From: Rhea pennata
Taxonomy: Eukaryota; Chordata; Aves; Rheiformes; Rheidae
Reading direction: 5' to 3'
NCBI RefSeq assembly: GCF_028389875.1
Contig: NC_084677.1
Location: 7,978,017 to 8,042,016, forward strand
DNA: 64,000 nt
Both the position numbers and the translations under genes were made by a program. Shown in pieces: positions 41,706 through 52,402 of this stretch. The notes under the pieces were generated by a model, which did not search any database, had not been told where the DNA came from, and saw nothing but the letters and a program-made list of their open reading frames with translations. Each line of letters starts with the position of its first letter. The first letter of the stretch is position 1.

Positions 41706-41851
41706 GAAAGGAGAGTGTAGGGGTAATCACATCCGCTTTACATGCTGAAGCTCCTGGGTTCAAGCCCCCGTGGAACCAGCGCCAGGAGACCTTTGGGAGG
41801 TTGGACTAGACGATCTCCAGAGGTCCCTTCCAACGTCACTGATTCTGTGAA
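41706..41851 (+). mobile_element. tRNA-Val(TAC)-derived head fused to a CR1 3' tail (SINE-like)
   Basis: Bases 41714-41778 align without gaps to my recollection of vertebrate tRNA-Val(TAC), matching at about 56 of 65 positions. The match includes an intact TAC anticodon (41739-41741) in a TTTACAT loop, a B-box GGTTCAAGCCC (41758-41768) and the full 3' acceptor strand TGGAACCA. The 5' acceptor strand (41706-41713) does not match, so this is not a functional tRNA gene. Immediately after it, 41779-41851 is the conserved 3' end of CR1 LINEs (GGTTGGACTAGACGATCTCC, then TCCCTTCCAAC, then GATTCTGTGA). This tRNA-head/CR1-tail structure is that of SINEs mobilised by CR1 reverse transcriptase, known in some bird lineages with other tRNA heads. 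A one-off template-switch chimera is the alternative. Confidence 0.72.
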
Positions 41852-42054
41852 TACCTTGCTCCGATGTCAGTAACCTGTCAGTACAGATCAACGAAAGAAC
41901 AGAGAAACCCTATTTTGGGCAATTTCCTGATGTAGTTACACCACTGTTAAGTCCCAACAGCACGATTTACTAACCATGGTGGAGGTAACTGAGTAGGCTG
42001 GGGAGGGAACGACCTCAGTGAGAATCAACGACGCCGGTAAAGCGGCTTGGGCTG
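41852..42054. other. Short spacer between the SINE-like element and the CpG island
   Basis: Ordinary sequence leading into the SNN CpG island. GC content rises towards the right from about 42000. Confidence 0.5.
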
Positions 42055-42306
42055 ATCTCTGCGGGTGACAGAAAGGGCCTGGGCCGGGCCGGCTGCTGCC
42101 AGGGCGCCGAGCAGCGAGGCCTCGGTGCCCGCGGCACGGCCGGTCGCGGCAGGGCCTCCCCCGGCCCGCCGCCCTCACACAGGCGGCTTCGCGCCCGCGG
42201 GGCCGGTCCGAGGCGGCGGCCAGCGCAGACGGTTACCTCAGCCCCGCCCCGCCCCGCCCGCCCCGTCAGCCGTTGCCGGCGCGGCCCCGCCCCGCGCGCC
42301 GCCCGC

Positions 42307-42339
42307 CCAATGGCCGCGCGCGCCGCCGCCCGTATAAGG
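42307..42339 (+). promoter_or_regulatory. SNN: SNN core promoter: CCAAT box and TATA-like box
   Basis: A CCAAT pentamer at 42307-42311 is followed about 20 bases later by TATAAGG at 42333-42339, with clustered GC boxes upstream. A TATA element at this position predicts transcription start about 25-32 bases downstream, near 42362-42368. That start gives a first exon of about 85 bases ending at the strong splice donor at 42450/42451. Confidence 0.7.
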
Positions 42340-42363
42340 CGGCGCGGGCGGGCGCGGAGGCAG

Positions 42364-42450
42364 CGGTCGCGCCCGCCGTGGCGTTGCTGCGCGCGCCGCG
42401 GGGTGCTGCGCGGCGCGGTGGAGCGCGGCGCCCCCCTCGCCCCAGGCACG
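42364..42450 (+). other. SNN: SNN exon 1 (5' UTR, non-coding)
   Basis: It runs from the start site inferred from the TATA-like box to a near-consensus donor ACG|GTGAGT (intron begins 42451). It contains no ATG, so it is entirely 5' leader. The left boundary is inferred; the donor is read directly from sequence. Splicing to the exon at 49711 agrees with the known two-exon layout of vertebrate SNN. Confidence 0.65.
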
Positions 42451-42700
42451 GTGAGTCGGCGGCGGCGGCGCAGGCAGGCAGCGCGGCGGCCCCCCAGTTG
42501 GGGGCGGGGGGCGCCGCAGGCCTCGCCGCCGGCCCGCGGCGGTGCGGTGTCCGCCGCTGGGGCCGCGCAGCCCCGCGGCGGCCGATGCGGCCTTGGGCTG
42601 CTCGGGAGGGAGGGGGCGGCCGCGGCGGGGCGGGGCTGGGCGCCGGGCGGGCGGGCGGCCCCGGCTGGGCGCTGCGGCGGTGGCGGTGAGGAGGCGCCTT

Positions 42701-42721
42701 CCCCCCCCCCCCCCCCCCCCC
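42701..42721. repeat. C(21) homopolymer in SNN intron 1
   Basis: Twenty-one uninterrupted cytosines about 250 bases into intron 1, inside the CpG island. The complementary G-run can form a quadruplex. Runs like this are also where assemblies miscount. Confidence 0.9.
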
Positions 42722-44631
42722 AACGGCGCCGGGGCGGCGCAGGTGCGGGCGGCTTGTGCGCGCCGTCGCGGCCGAGCAGCCTCGGCGCTGCCTGCGGGGC
42801 TCCTGCGCCCGCAGCCGTGGTGGGAGGTCGCGGCTGTGGCAGGCGGGGCCGGGCGGCGCGCGCGGGAGCCGCGTAGCCCGGGTTAGACAAAGCCGGGGGC
42901 GGGAGCCCCCTTCGGGGAGCCCCCCGGCGTGTGCGTGAGCGTAGGAAACGCTTGCCAGCAAACTTAACGTTGCCGTTGCAGCAAATTCCCTAATATATCA
43001 GGAATTAAGCAATGACTCAGGGCGAACACGTCCATCGCGTGTTATGTGTGGTAACTGAGCTTCGGAAGCGACTGCGTCGTCTCACCCGGACGGGCTTTTC
43101 TTCAGAGGCAGGCACGGACGCAGCTCTGACAAACACGCATTGAGTGCGATGGCCACTTGCTCTGGCAGCTGCTTCTGTTGAAGCAGGCATGGCCTTAACG
43201 CTAGAAACCTGCTTCTGGTTCCATGTAAATTGGGCTGTTTGGCTCAGCACAAACCTCCTTCGCTTGCGCTACTGCAAATGTCCGTGTGCTCTTGAAATGC
43301 TCTGGATGCATCTGGAAAACTCACCAGGGCACAGCTCTGGCCTCTCTCCATCTTGCAGTCTTCTAGCCAAGTCTCAGTTTGTGTCACGAAGAGGTATCCT
43401 TAAACAACAGTTAATTAAGAAGGGTGGTGATCTTGCTTTTTTTGGAAGTAGTGAAGCCTTTGTGCTAAATAGGTACAGTGAAGCTTGAGCACTCTGTATA
43501 GTAAAGACTTCTAACAGGTAATGCTGGGTAATACGGGTGCTGTAATTTCCTTAACACTAGTGTGCCAGTTGCAAAATTACACTTCTGATCTTCTCTGAGG
43601 TTTTATTTTCTTGTCTGCCATTGGCAGCTAGGATGCTCTTGTGATAAGCTTGCAGCATGCCTCAAAAGTAATCTTACTTGCGGATTTTGCACAGTTGGTA
43701 GCATGTGTTGCTTATTTTGTCTGTTAAGGATCTTAACATGGAAGCTGTTAACTAAGCACTAGCTTGACTTTTGTTGTGGGCTTCCCCTGCCCCTTTTCCC
43801 AAAGTGAGAAGCCACATCAGTATTTTTATTCTCATGTATTCTTTTCTTGGCCCCATTCAACTTTCTTGAGCTGAAAATACTGCAAAAGGAATGATATCTC
43901 TTATATGTTAATAAGATATCTCTTAATGTTAATAAGACACTTTCTAACATTTGCATTTTAAATGTCCTGCTGGAGAATTTTAGTATGCTTGGGTGAACTG
44001 TACTGGATTTGCTTTTGAAGCTTCTTCCTATAGCCTTGATTCTTAATTTAGCAATAATTCTTCAGAAATATGCCTAGAAGTATTAACCATAATTGACTTA
44101 GCAGCATGTAACTCTCAGAAAAAAAGAAAAAGGGGGGGCTGATTTAGAAAGTATCAAAACAGCCTTCAATAGAATTTGTTTCTAGTAGTGTCCTACAATT
44201 TATAACTGGCTTCCTGTTTGTCTTTTCCTTAGAGTTTCTGAATTGGCTAATAAAACTAGGGAAAAGTTCTGAGTGGAAATGGTGCCCAGCCAAGGAGGGG
44301 TGGAGGGGGTGGAAAAAAAGCTTCCTCTAGAGGAGTGACTTGCGTAGCTGAGGTTTTCATTGTCTGATTGCTGTAAGAACTGGGAATAGGCTATAAGCAG
44401 TTACCCACCAGTGAATCTGACTAATCTGATATTTAGCAAGTCTTGCTAATGTTGCCTAGCTGTTAGCTTTGCTGGAAAGTGGGGTGGCAAGGGAAATGAT
44501 ACTAGAGATGCCACCAAATTATAAATGAATGGAGTTGTAAATTCAATGGCATTGTTCTCTTAACATCTTACGAAGTCGTGAGTGAAGTCAGTGCTGCTCC
44601 TGGTATGTTTATGAGCTTTTCTAGTGCAGAT

Positions 44632-44655
44632 ATGCTTAAGAATATTCTTAAGCAT
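44632..44655. repeat. Perfect 24-bp palindrome
   Basis: The half-site ATGCTTAAGAAT is followed immediately by its exact inverse complement. It lies in SNN intron 1, away from any microsatellite. No known element is recognised. Confidence 0.9.
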
Positions 44656-47600
44656 GGTAAGAATAAACCAGTCTGTCAGATGAATTCAAGGAGATCTACA
44701 GAACACAGTATTTCTACAGTGTAGAAATGGACTTGGAAGACAGCGTAGTTTTGTTTTGAATCAATTACTGGTGGAAAGAGGGGTGAGTTTGGAGTTACAT
44801 GTCTAGAAAACATAACAAAGAAATGAAAGGCCTTTTTGGTAGCTCTTAATGGTGTAGTTAAAACATGCAAATGTACCACACCTAATTATACAGAATTATA
44901 GCTAAAATTTTTCTGCAGCTTTAGGTATACAGTGATCAAAAGGCTGAAAATAGCAAACAAAGCTGCACCTGAAGCTGATAAAATAACACTCACTGCTACT
45001 ATCCTACTTACTACCATGCACCACTAACTAGGTGCTTTTACTGTAAAGCTGTGCAGGTCCTTAATATCTGACTTCTGTATAGGTGTCAGGCTGCTTAGTA
45101 TCTGACTTCTATATAGGATGCTGATGTCAAACTACTTGAGTGGGAATAAGAGGATATGCCTGCACAAAGAGTAATTTCTATACCTTTATATCATAGAAAA
45201 GTGTGAGCTGAGGGAACTGTTTTGAGATATTGAACTTTAATTTTATCCCTGTTTTCTTTTCCTAGAAGGTGAATGTCTATGGACACGTCTTTCCAAACAC
45301 ATGTAGGCTTTCTCATGCATAACTCTGACCATTAAGTATGGTGTGGTACAAAGATGTGAGGAGCTTTTCAGGTGGGAGCTGGAAAGGGCTGCTTCATCCA
45401 ACCTGGTTATCCTGGCAGAATTCAAGTGAGATTACACTCAGTTTTTGTGTCTAGAGAAATGGAATTACTTGGAGAATACATCCAAAGGGAGCTGTACCCT
45501 TCTCTCAGATCTGATCTGACCTGGATCCTTTGATTCTTTTAATCGAAACAGAAAGCAGTCAACTTCAAACAAGCTATGGACCTACAGATCAGGCCAAGAA
45601 AGAGAGAGGTCTTTAAGTAGCTGTGTACACTGAAGATTTGGACTGTTGTTTAATAAGAGTAAATCAATCTTGTACATCCTAATTCTCATAACTGAAAAAG
45701 AAAAAAAACTCACTTCAGATACAAGAGAGCCTGGCCCAGCAAGAAATAACTTTCTGATGTAAATGGAGTGAGGATTCTTGTATAATGTCCTGCTCAAGGA
45801 CAAGTCCTGCAATTTTCTGTTGTGTTTATTGCTAACATCTCAGTCTGCTCAAAAGAGCTTTTCTGGTTAGTTGGTTAAATGCAAATGATTCATTAGACCA
45901 CAACTATAATTACTTTAAACAGTATTATTTGACTTTGCCACAGTTGTGCTGTCATTGTATTCTTAAATAAGGCAGTGTTTGCTGAGAAGTTTACTGAAAG
46001 GTGTTGGCAGTTATAGAGAGGTAACACTGGTTAGGGTGTGATAAGGTTTAATATCAGGACTTGTTTGAAAGGTGGGAGTACAGGTTAAATTGCCTCACAA
46101 CTTCATGTAAGCAGTAGCAGTGCTATTAAGGAGTAATGGCCATTTAAAACATCATTGTCCAAGAAACTATAAATAAAAATAAAGTACTATGTGCTTCTTT
46201 GCACAGGGACACAAATTAATATGTACCTTTCATAACTCTTTGGAACTGCTTCTGTGTTTGCTTTGTCCAGAAAAAGAACATTCACAAACTGGGGGATATA
46301 AGGTTTCTTGTTTCTTTTTGGGATATCCAAGAGTCCAGATGAAACAAGAATGGCAAGAGCCCAATATGTAACTTATAAGAGAAAGTCTTGTCTTAAGGCA
46401 GAATTCTGCCCTCTTGCAGAGGAGCTTTAGTTGTCCCTCAAACTTAAACACAGTCTTACAGACTAATACATCTAGGTCTGTATTTTCCAGGATCATCTGG
46501 GACCATGGTGGTTTGCACTCCTGTTAAAAGGAGGAGGAAGAAATATGTAGTATCACAGGTCTGGATAGATGTGAGTTCTGTTATCTTGCTCTTGCTTTCA
46601 AATTAGTTTCTCAGGACTACTTACAAAGGTCTGTACCTTGCTAGCTGATTATTCTGAGAGTACTGCCTTGTCTAAAAAGAGTTTACCAAAAGATGTTGGT
46701 GATACTGAAGATCCATACCTTTGATACCTGATGGTCTACTTGCCTGAAGCCTTGCAGAGAAGCAGCATTTACAAAAATAAAGCCATTTGCTAGATCAAAG
46801 TAACTGTTAAGTTCTAATACAAGGGTTTGTGCTGCACCAAGTTTCTGTAGAGAAACCAGTGCTAGCAGGTTGTTGCTGCTACTAGCAATCATGCAGCTGG
46901 AGAGCAAGGCTTCGTGAGGACTGCACCGCCTGCATGAGCAGCAGGATAACCCATCTTTTGTGCTGATGCTGAGCAGCTAGATTAAACAGTTTTCAGAAAT
47001 GCTGCAGTGTAGACAGGCCCTGAGAAAAGGAACTACATGAAATTTTCCATGATGAATGATCTTTTTAAGCATTGCAGAAGCAAGGTGACCATGACAAAAT
47101 GATGTGCCTCTCTGGCTGTGATGGGCGAATAGTTCTGCTGTTGCTGGTGTTTTGCATGGTGTGTAGGCTTGCTGTTGGTTAACAGGTACACTACGAGCTG
47201 TTGGCTGCCGTAGCTTACAGGGTTGACAACATAATCAGTGTGTGTATGCAAATTAGTTATGTGACACTAGATCCTAATGAAACAAATTTTGAATTTCTCT
47301 GTAGTGGAACTGTACTTGATGACATGGCTACATGGCAGTGTGTGCCTGCCAATCCTTGACATGCTAGGTAATAAACTAAGCCAGTAGCTTGAGTTCTCTT
47401 GGTAAATACTGGAATGTAATTGCCTTAAATCTCTTGTGTTGAAACTGTGGTGAGAACTGAAGCACAGTGGATAGCATTGCTAGCAGCCTGAACATCTCAG
47501 ACTCTGAGCTAGGCAGGACTGACTTCTGAGGGGTGAGTATAAGGAGGCTACCATTGCAGTTGGCTGCAATAAGGCCAGTGAGGAAGATTTCTACTGCCTT

Positions 47601-47865
47601 TTGGAAGGGTTCATGACCTTCCAAGTAGACTGGGATTTATGGCAGCCAGAAGTGCTTTTCCTTTCTCTTCCATTGCCAGTTGGTGATTAACTGTGTTAGG
47701 TGCAACACAGACACTGTTCTTCTGGCTTTTGTTTCAGTGAGTCTTGGAACCATTAGGAGCTTTACTGTACCTGAAACTGCAGAACTGAGCCCTAATCCGG
47801 CTCCTGCAGCAGTGCGGAGGTCAGCTATGTTCCCAGGTAGTAACTGGCTGTGGCCTCTATGTTAG

Positions 47866-48393
47866 AATCACAGAATCAGTAAGGTTGGAAGGGACCTCCG
47901 GAGATCATCTAGTCCAACCTCCCTGCTCAAGCAGGGTCACCTAGAGCATGTTAGACAGGGTTGCATCCGGGCCGGCCTTGAAGATCTCCAGAGAAGGAGA
48001 CTCCACCACCTCTCTGGGCAGCCTGTTCCAGTGCTCCGTCACTCTCACAGGGAAGAAATTCCCCCTCACATTCAGACAGAACTTCCTGTGCTTCAATTTC
48101 TTCCCATTGCCTCTTGTCCTGTCACGTGGGACAACTGAAAAGAGTTTACCCCAATCCCCTTGACACCCTCCCTTCAGGTACTTGTACACATTGGTAAGAT
48201 CCCCCCTCAATCTTCTCTTCCCCAGGCTGAAGAGGCCCAGCTCTCGCAGCCGTTCCTCATAGGGCAGATGCTCCAGCCCTCTGATCATCTCCGTAGCCCT
48301 ATGCTGGACTCTCTCCAGTAGCCCCATGTCTCTCTCTTACTAGGGAGCCCAAAACTGGACACAGTGCTCCAGATGAGGCCTCACCAGGGCTAA
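47866..48393 (-). mobile_element. CR1 LINE, 5'-truncated, antisense to SNN
   Basis: The left end (47866-47920) is the inverse complement of the CR1 3' terminus, with an ATTCTGTGATTCT-type end and the GGTTGGAAGGGACC and GATCATCTAGTCCAACC blocks. Further right is coding sequence for the C-terminal part of the CR1 reverse-transcriptase polyprotein. The minus-strand frame 47941-48327 is still open for 128 codons and contains the family words [22 protein letters not shown] and [19 protein letters not shown]. Right of about 48393 the similarity stops, the usual 5' truncation. It sits in SNN intron 1 in reverse orientation and lacks nearly all of the polyprotein, so it cannot mobilise itself. Confidence 0.93.
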
Positions 48394-49111
48394 ATGCATA
48401 GGGTCCTGTAAGCTCTTGTCTTGTCCTAAGCAACTATGGTAGTAGGGAAGAAAGGTAGTTCTTGTGTGAAACATACATCCCAGTTTAGGTGGAGACATTT
48501 TAAGGAAAGCTGCCAGCTTCTTAAAGTAGTTACTTTTAGATTTAAAACACTTGCATGACTCCTTAAATAAATGGTCATTAATCTGGAAGTGAAAGTAGAC
48601 AAAGTGTATGATGAGTATCTCTTGCCTGCCAGACTCTATAGCAGACTAAGGAGGTCCTATAGCTCTTCCTTTCTCTTTCGTTTACCTGCCCATTGCTTCT
48701 GTTCCAATTTCAGCTTCAGTTTTAACCCTCTGTCGTGCTCTTTCTTACTGTTTGAAAGCCACTGGAGGGAGCAGAAGCTTAAAATAATGATATTCCTCTT
48801 GTATTGGGGTATTTGTGTGTGGTGTCTTTTTTTTAAGATTGTGTTCCACCTGCTTACCAGACCTGTGTAAAAACAGCATCTGTTGGTGTTTATAGGCTCA
48901 ATGAATAAACAATTAATGGCCACATAGTCAATTCTTCTAAAGAGACTAGTTTTATGGACAGGTTTGTTTTAATCCTTTAAAACTATTGTAAATTCAATAA
49001 AAATTCTAGAACTGTTGCAAATGCCTAAGGAAGCTATGCTTGTATGTTAAATTCTGAAAGTGGCAGTAGTGTAGACTTCTGCCTCTTAAAGGTATCATTT
49101 CTGTAGGATTC

Positions 49112-49113
<2 letters not shown>

Positions 49114-49145
<32 letters not shown>
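49114..49145. repeat. A(24)G(8) compound purine tract
   Basis: Twenty-four adenines are followed directly by eight guanines, in SNN intron 1. A similar A-then-G tract occurs in the SNN 3' UTR. Confidence 0.95.
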
Positions 49146-49146
<1 letters not shown>

Positions 49147-49720
49147 AGCTGAATTGCTACCTTCTCATAGCTTTGAGAGCTCATGCATGATCAAGTATTT
49201 CTATTACATAGACTTAAAACTCTCCACCTTAGACTTTGATTGTTGACAGAAAATTACCTCCTGTGCAAATCTGGGGATGTCCTTGGTGCGTACAGTCAGC
49301 TGGTCAGACTATGCTTAGTGACGACTTCTATGACAGTAGAACTTTGCTTAGCTTGAGTTGTGGCTGTAGTTCCATTACAGACTTTTTGCTGTGTATCACA
49401 GAACTACATTAGCCTGTGTATCTTACCTCACACTCCCATCTCCTAGTAAAAATGGTTACCTCCTAACTAGTTGATTGTGTGCTGCCTTGAGAGCAAGTCA
49501 AGCATGTAAGATTTAAAGGGTAGAACTTGTATATTCAAAGGCTAGGTGAATAACTAGATTAAAACAAAATGAGCAAGAAGTGTGTGAGCATCAGAAGCTT
49601 GAAGTACTAAATGAAAGAGGGCTGCGTCCTTATGAAGGTATCAACCACAAACGTTAACATTGCTGAATATGGTAAAACTGTGTAGCTTCATTGTGTTTCT
49701 CCCCCTGCAGGAGCCAGAAG

Positions 49721-49735
49721 ATGAAGCAAGACTGA
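49721..49735 (+). promoter_or_regulatory. uORF 1 in the SNN leader (4 codons)
   Basis: ATG AAG CAA GAC TGA, ten bases into exon 2, in a spliced leader that otherwise lacks ATG. The base at -3 is A (AAGATG), so initiation could be appreciable. A very short upstream frame like this would be expected to dampen or gate translation of the main frame. Confidence 0.5.
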
Positions 49736-49766
49736 GAAAGAGGACAGCAGAATCTTAAGAGGTCTG

Positions 49767-49775
49767 ATGATCTGA
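49767..49775 (+). promoter_or_regulatory. uORF 2 in the SNN leader (2 codons)
   Basis: ATG ATC TGA, with its stop ten bases before the SNN start codon. The spacing is too short for efficient reinitiation at 49786, so it may act mainly by leaky scanning. Confidence 0.4.
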
Positions 49776-49785
49776 GACAGTGACC

Positions 49786-50049
49786 ATGTCTATTACAGAT
49801 CACAGCCCCACCACTGGAGTGGTGACTGTTATTGTTATTCTGATTGCTATTGCGGCTCTTGGTGCCTTGATACTGGGCTGCTGGTGTTACCTGCGTCTGC
49901 AGAGGATCAGCCAGTCTGAAGATGAGGAGAGCATTGTGGGAGAAGGAGAAACCAAAGAGCCCTTTCTTCTGGTGCAGTACTCTGCTAAAGGACCTTGTGT
50001 GGAGAGAAAAGCTAAGCTAACTACAAATGGTGCAGAAGTGCATAGCTAA
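49786..50049 (+). CDS. SNN: Stannin, small CXC membrane protein
   Basis: An 87-residue protein, complete in one exon; the human protein has 88. The start is the ATG at 49786, with A at -3 and the expected N-terminus MSITDHSPTTG. Residues about 11-36 form one long hydrophobic transmembrane helix that ends in the signature C32-W-C34 dithiol. A polar, acidic linker follows (SQSEDEES, residues 42-49), then an amphipathic stretch (about 60-80, EPFLLVQYSAK, with C71) and a hydrophilic tail ending EVHS. Stannin resides in mitochondrial and other intracellular membranes. Its CXC motif binds and dealkylates trimethyltin, which explains the sensitivity of expressing cells to organotins; its normal role is uncertain. 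Conservation with mammals is nearly complete through the helix and linker, and differences concentrate in the last ten residues. Expression is set up by the CpG-island promoter, and two short upstream frames precede the start. The TXNDC11 3' end lies convergently downstream. Confidence 0.97.
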   Translation: MSITDHSPTTGVVTVIVILIAIAALGALILGCWCYLRLQRISQSEDEESIVGEGETKEPFLLVQYSAKGPCVERKAKLTTNGAEVHS

Positions 50050-52360
50050 CTTGGAGCAACACATGTATATAGACTATGTTTATGATGTGTGTAACCAGCA
50101 GCTGAATCTCCTATACTGTGAAGAACTTCATCACATATACACTGCTCATCAGAAGACACCTTGATGAGGCTTAAATAAGCTTTGTTTGCAACTGCATGCA
50201 CTGAGAAGTTGCACTTTGCATCAACTGTATATCCTGTTGCATCTATAACAAGAGCTGACTCACCTGTCATGAAGTCCATTGCCGGCAATGGACACAGGGA
50301 TATATTGGTGTGAAGAGACTAACAGAGTTTTTCTTACTTGAATGTTTAGCTGAGCCCATTTTGATGGAACTACTACTGTAATGTGAACTACTTTACAACT
50401 GTGAACTGTAAATAGGCTGCCGGGAGCTTTTGTTTTTTTGTTACACAGCATATGGGACTAGTATGATGCAACCGTACACAACACAAGGGGATTCCAGAGC
50501 AACTCTGGATGGGATTCCGGATCATCAGAACCGAATCTGCAGTTAAAGCTTGCTTCTGCTATTAATTTTTGAATGCACAGCCATAAAGCCAGAACTCTTG
50601 CTGACTTCTAACACTTTATTGGACTAATTTCTTTGAAAAGCAGGTATAACCTGTCAGACACATCTTGAGGAAGGAAGCATTAGGGGCTACAAGAAAGAAA
50701 ATGATTTCCTTTAGTTGCAGCTGGATAGGTCAAGCTTTTTGGCTACTAGAACTGAGAGTTCTCCAATCATGTAGCTACTGCAAGGAAACTGCCATTTTCA
50801 TGGATTCCAACCCAGGAACTAATGATGGATACGTAACCCTCAGGGACTGTCCAGAAGGTTCCAGGAGTTTAAATGGCAGTAGAGCAGGCTTTTTCCCTTC
50901 TGTATGTCTGCATGTTAAAACTACAGAAGTGGTTACTTACTAAAAGTGGTATAAAAACAACTACTATGAGGTTTTCCTAAGCACTGTTTGTGTACCTAGT
51001 AGTTAGGGCGTATGTAAACATGGTAACAGCCTGTTGTTTTTAAAACAAACAAACTACTTTAGTGTGAAGACAGACTCTCAACTGTATGATACAATTAATG
51101 CATCTTGTAGGTAACTCTTTTAGTTTAACTATATTACTACAAGATAAGTTTAGAAGTCTTTCCTGAGAAAACTGATGCTGATATGGGGAAAGGGATGTCT
51201 CTGAGCAGTTGGTGGGGGGGAAGAGACTTGGGAAGTACTTTCAAATAAGGATGCATTTTATTTCCTGCTCTGAGACTAAACTATGGAAACTCTACAAAGC
51301 TGTGTTAATTAAGGAGTTCTAGACCCTAAATGTTTGCTTGGGAGGAAAGAGGAGAGGGACAACACTGAGGCGCCAAAGGCAATTTATGCGATCCAGAATC
51401 CTTGGGGTAGGCAGGTCTGCTTTAGGGCTTGGCTAGCTCAGCACTGGCCCCTGAACTATCTTGTACTATGACATTCATTTAGCTGCTTTGTACCTGATGC
51501 AAAGTTTCAAACACTTTACTGCTTAGGAAACATTTACCATAGGCTCTTTTTCTTCTCAGATAAGTTACAAATAATGCTCAAATTGAACTTCCTAAACTCT
51601 GCAGGAAACATTAGATTACTGCTTTCTGTACATATAGAATAACTAAGCAACCTCCTAGTGAACTTACTTACCTGAGAACTATGTAACTTTGTAATTGTAA
51701 GGAGGAGAATCATGGCCTACTTGGTAGTCTTGTCCCTTTTCTCTGAAGTAAAATGTTAACTTGCATTCTTAGTGCTATATTTGTCTTTTTCTAACTGGAG
51801 ACTAACTTAAAGCAAAACTAATAGTGGCATTAAGCAAAAAGCTCCCAGAGTTGCCTCTTGAGTACAGTATGAGTACAGTTGACATGGCTGTCCTTGCCCT
51901 GTCACGTGCTTATGTAAAGATGCAGTTCTCATGTGACTTGCCTGTATGCCCAGGCCCCAGCCACATAGAATACTGCATTCTAGAACTCCTAAAACCAAGG
52001 AGAAAAGGAGTAATTCAGGGAGATTCTTTCTTTAGTTTTGTTTCAGTAGAGAACAGTTCACACATGGCTCTTGAAGACTTCAAGACAGGTATAAATGGTA
52101 TACAAAAGTGATACAAAGTACTGAAATTCTGCAGTAGTTGTAGCAAGATGATTTTGTCCATTCAAGTTTACTAATTACACAGATGAAACATCTCCATTTT
52201 ATTTCTGCAAACAAAATGCAGACTGTAGAGGGCAAATTTGGTAAATTACCAGAAAAATATAAATCAGAGGTCCTAAACTAACATCTCCTCCAGCAGCTGT
52301 AAGAGAGAGCCAGTGAAAAATGACTGGCCCTTAATCAGAGGTGCTTCACAGTGCTGCCCC

Positions 52361-52364
<4 letters not shown>

Positions 52365-52402
<38 letters not shown>

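Larger units (their letters stand above)
42055..42935. promoter_or_regulatory. SNN: CpG island of the SNN promoter and first exon
   Basis: About 880 bases of extremely GC-rich, CpG-dense DNA, the strongest such block in the window. It contains tandem GC boxes (CCCCGCCCC units at 42243-42264), the core promoter, exon 1 and the start of intron 1. The many long open frames over it on both strands (up to 291 codons) are low-complexity P/A/R/G translations typical of stop-poor CpG islands and are not called as genes. Confidence 0.92.
42451..49710 (+). other. SNN: SNN intron 1
   Basis: A 7260-base intron beginning GTGAGT and ending with a strong pyrimidine tract and acceptor (TTTCTCCCCCTGCAG, 49696-49710). 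It holds a 21-cytosine run at 42701-42721, a perfect 24-bp palindrome at 44632-44655, short local tandem duplications (around 43898-43940 and 45066-45117), an antisense CR1 fragment at 47866-48393 and an A/G compound tract at 49114-49145. No other gene is seen inside it. Confidence 0.75.

Noticed and set aside
41706..41778. Functional tRNA-Val gene
   Set aside because: The 5' acceptor strand does not pair with the intact 3' strand, several body positions are changed, and a CR1 tail follows without a Pol III T-run terminator.
42015..42961. Several long overlapping open frames (up to 291 codons) on both strands
   Set aside because: They cover a CpG island where stop codons are rare. Translations are low-complexity P/A/R/G, occur in most frames at once and lack any domain.
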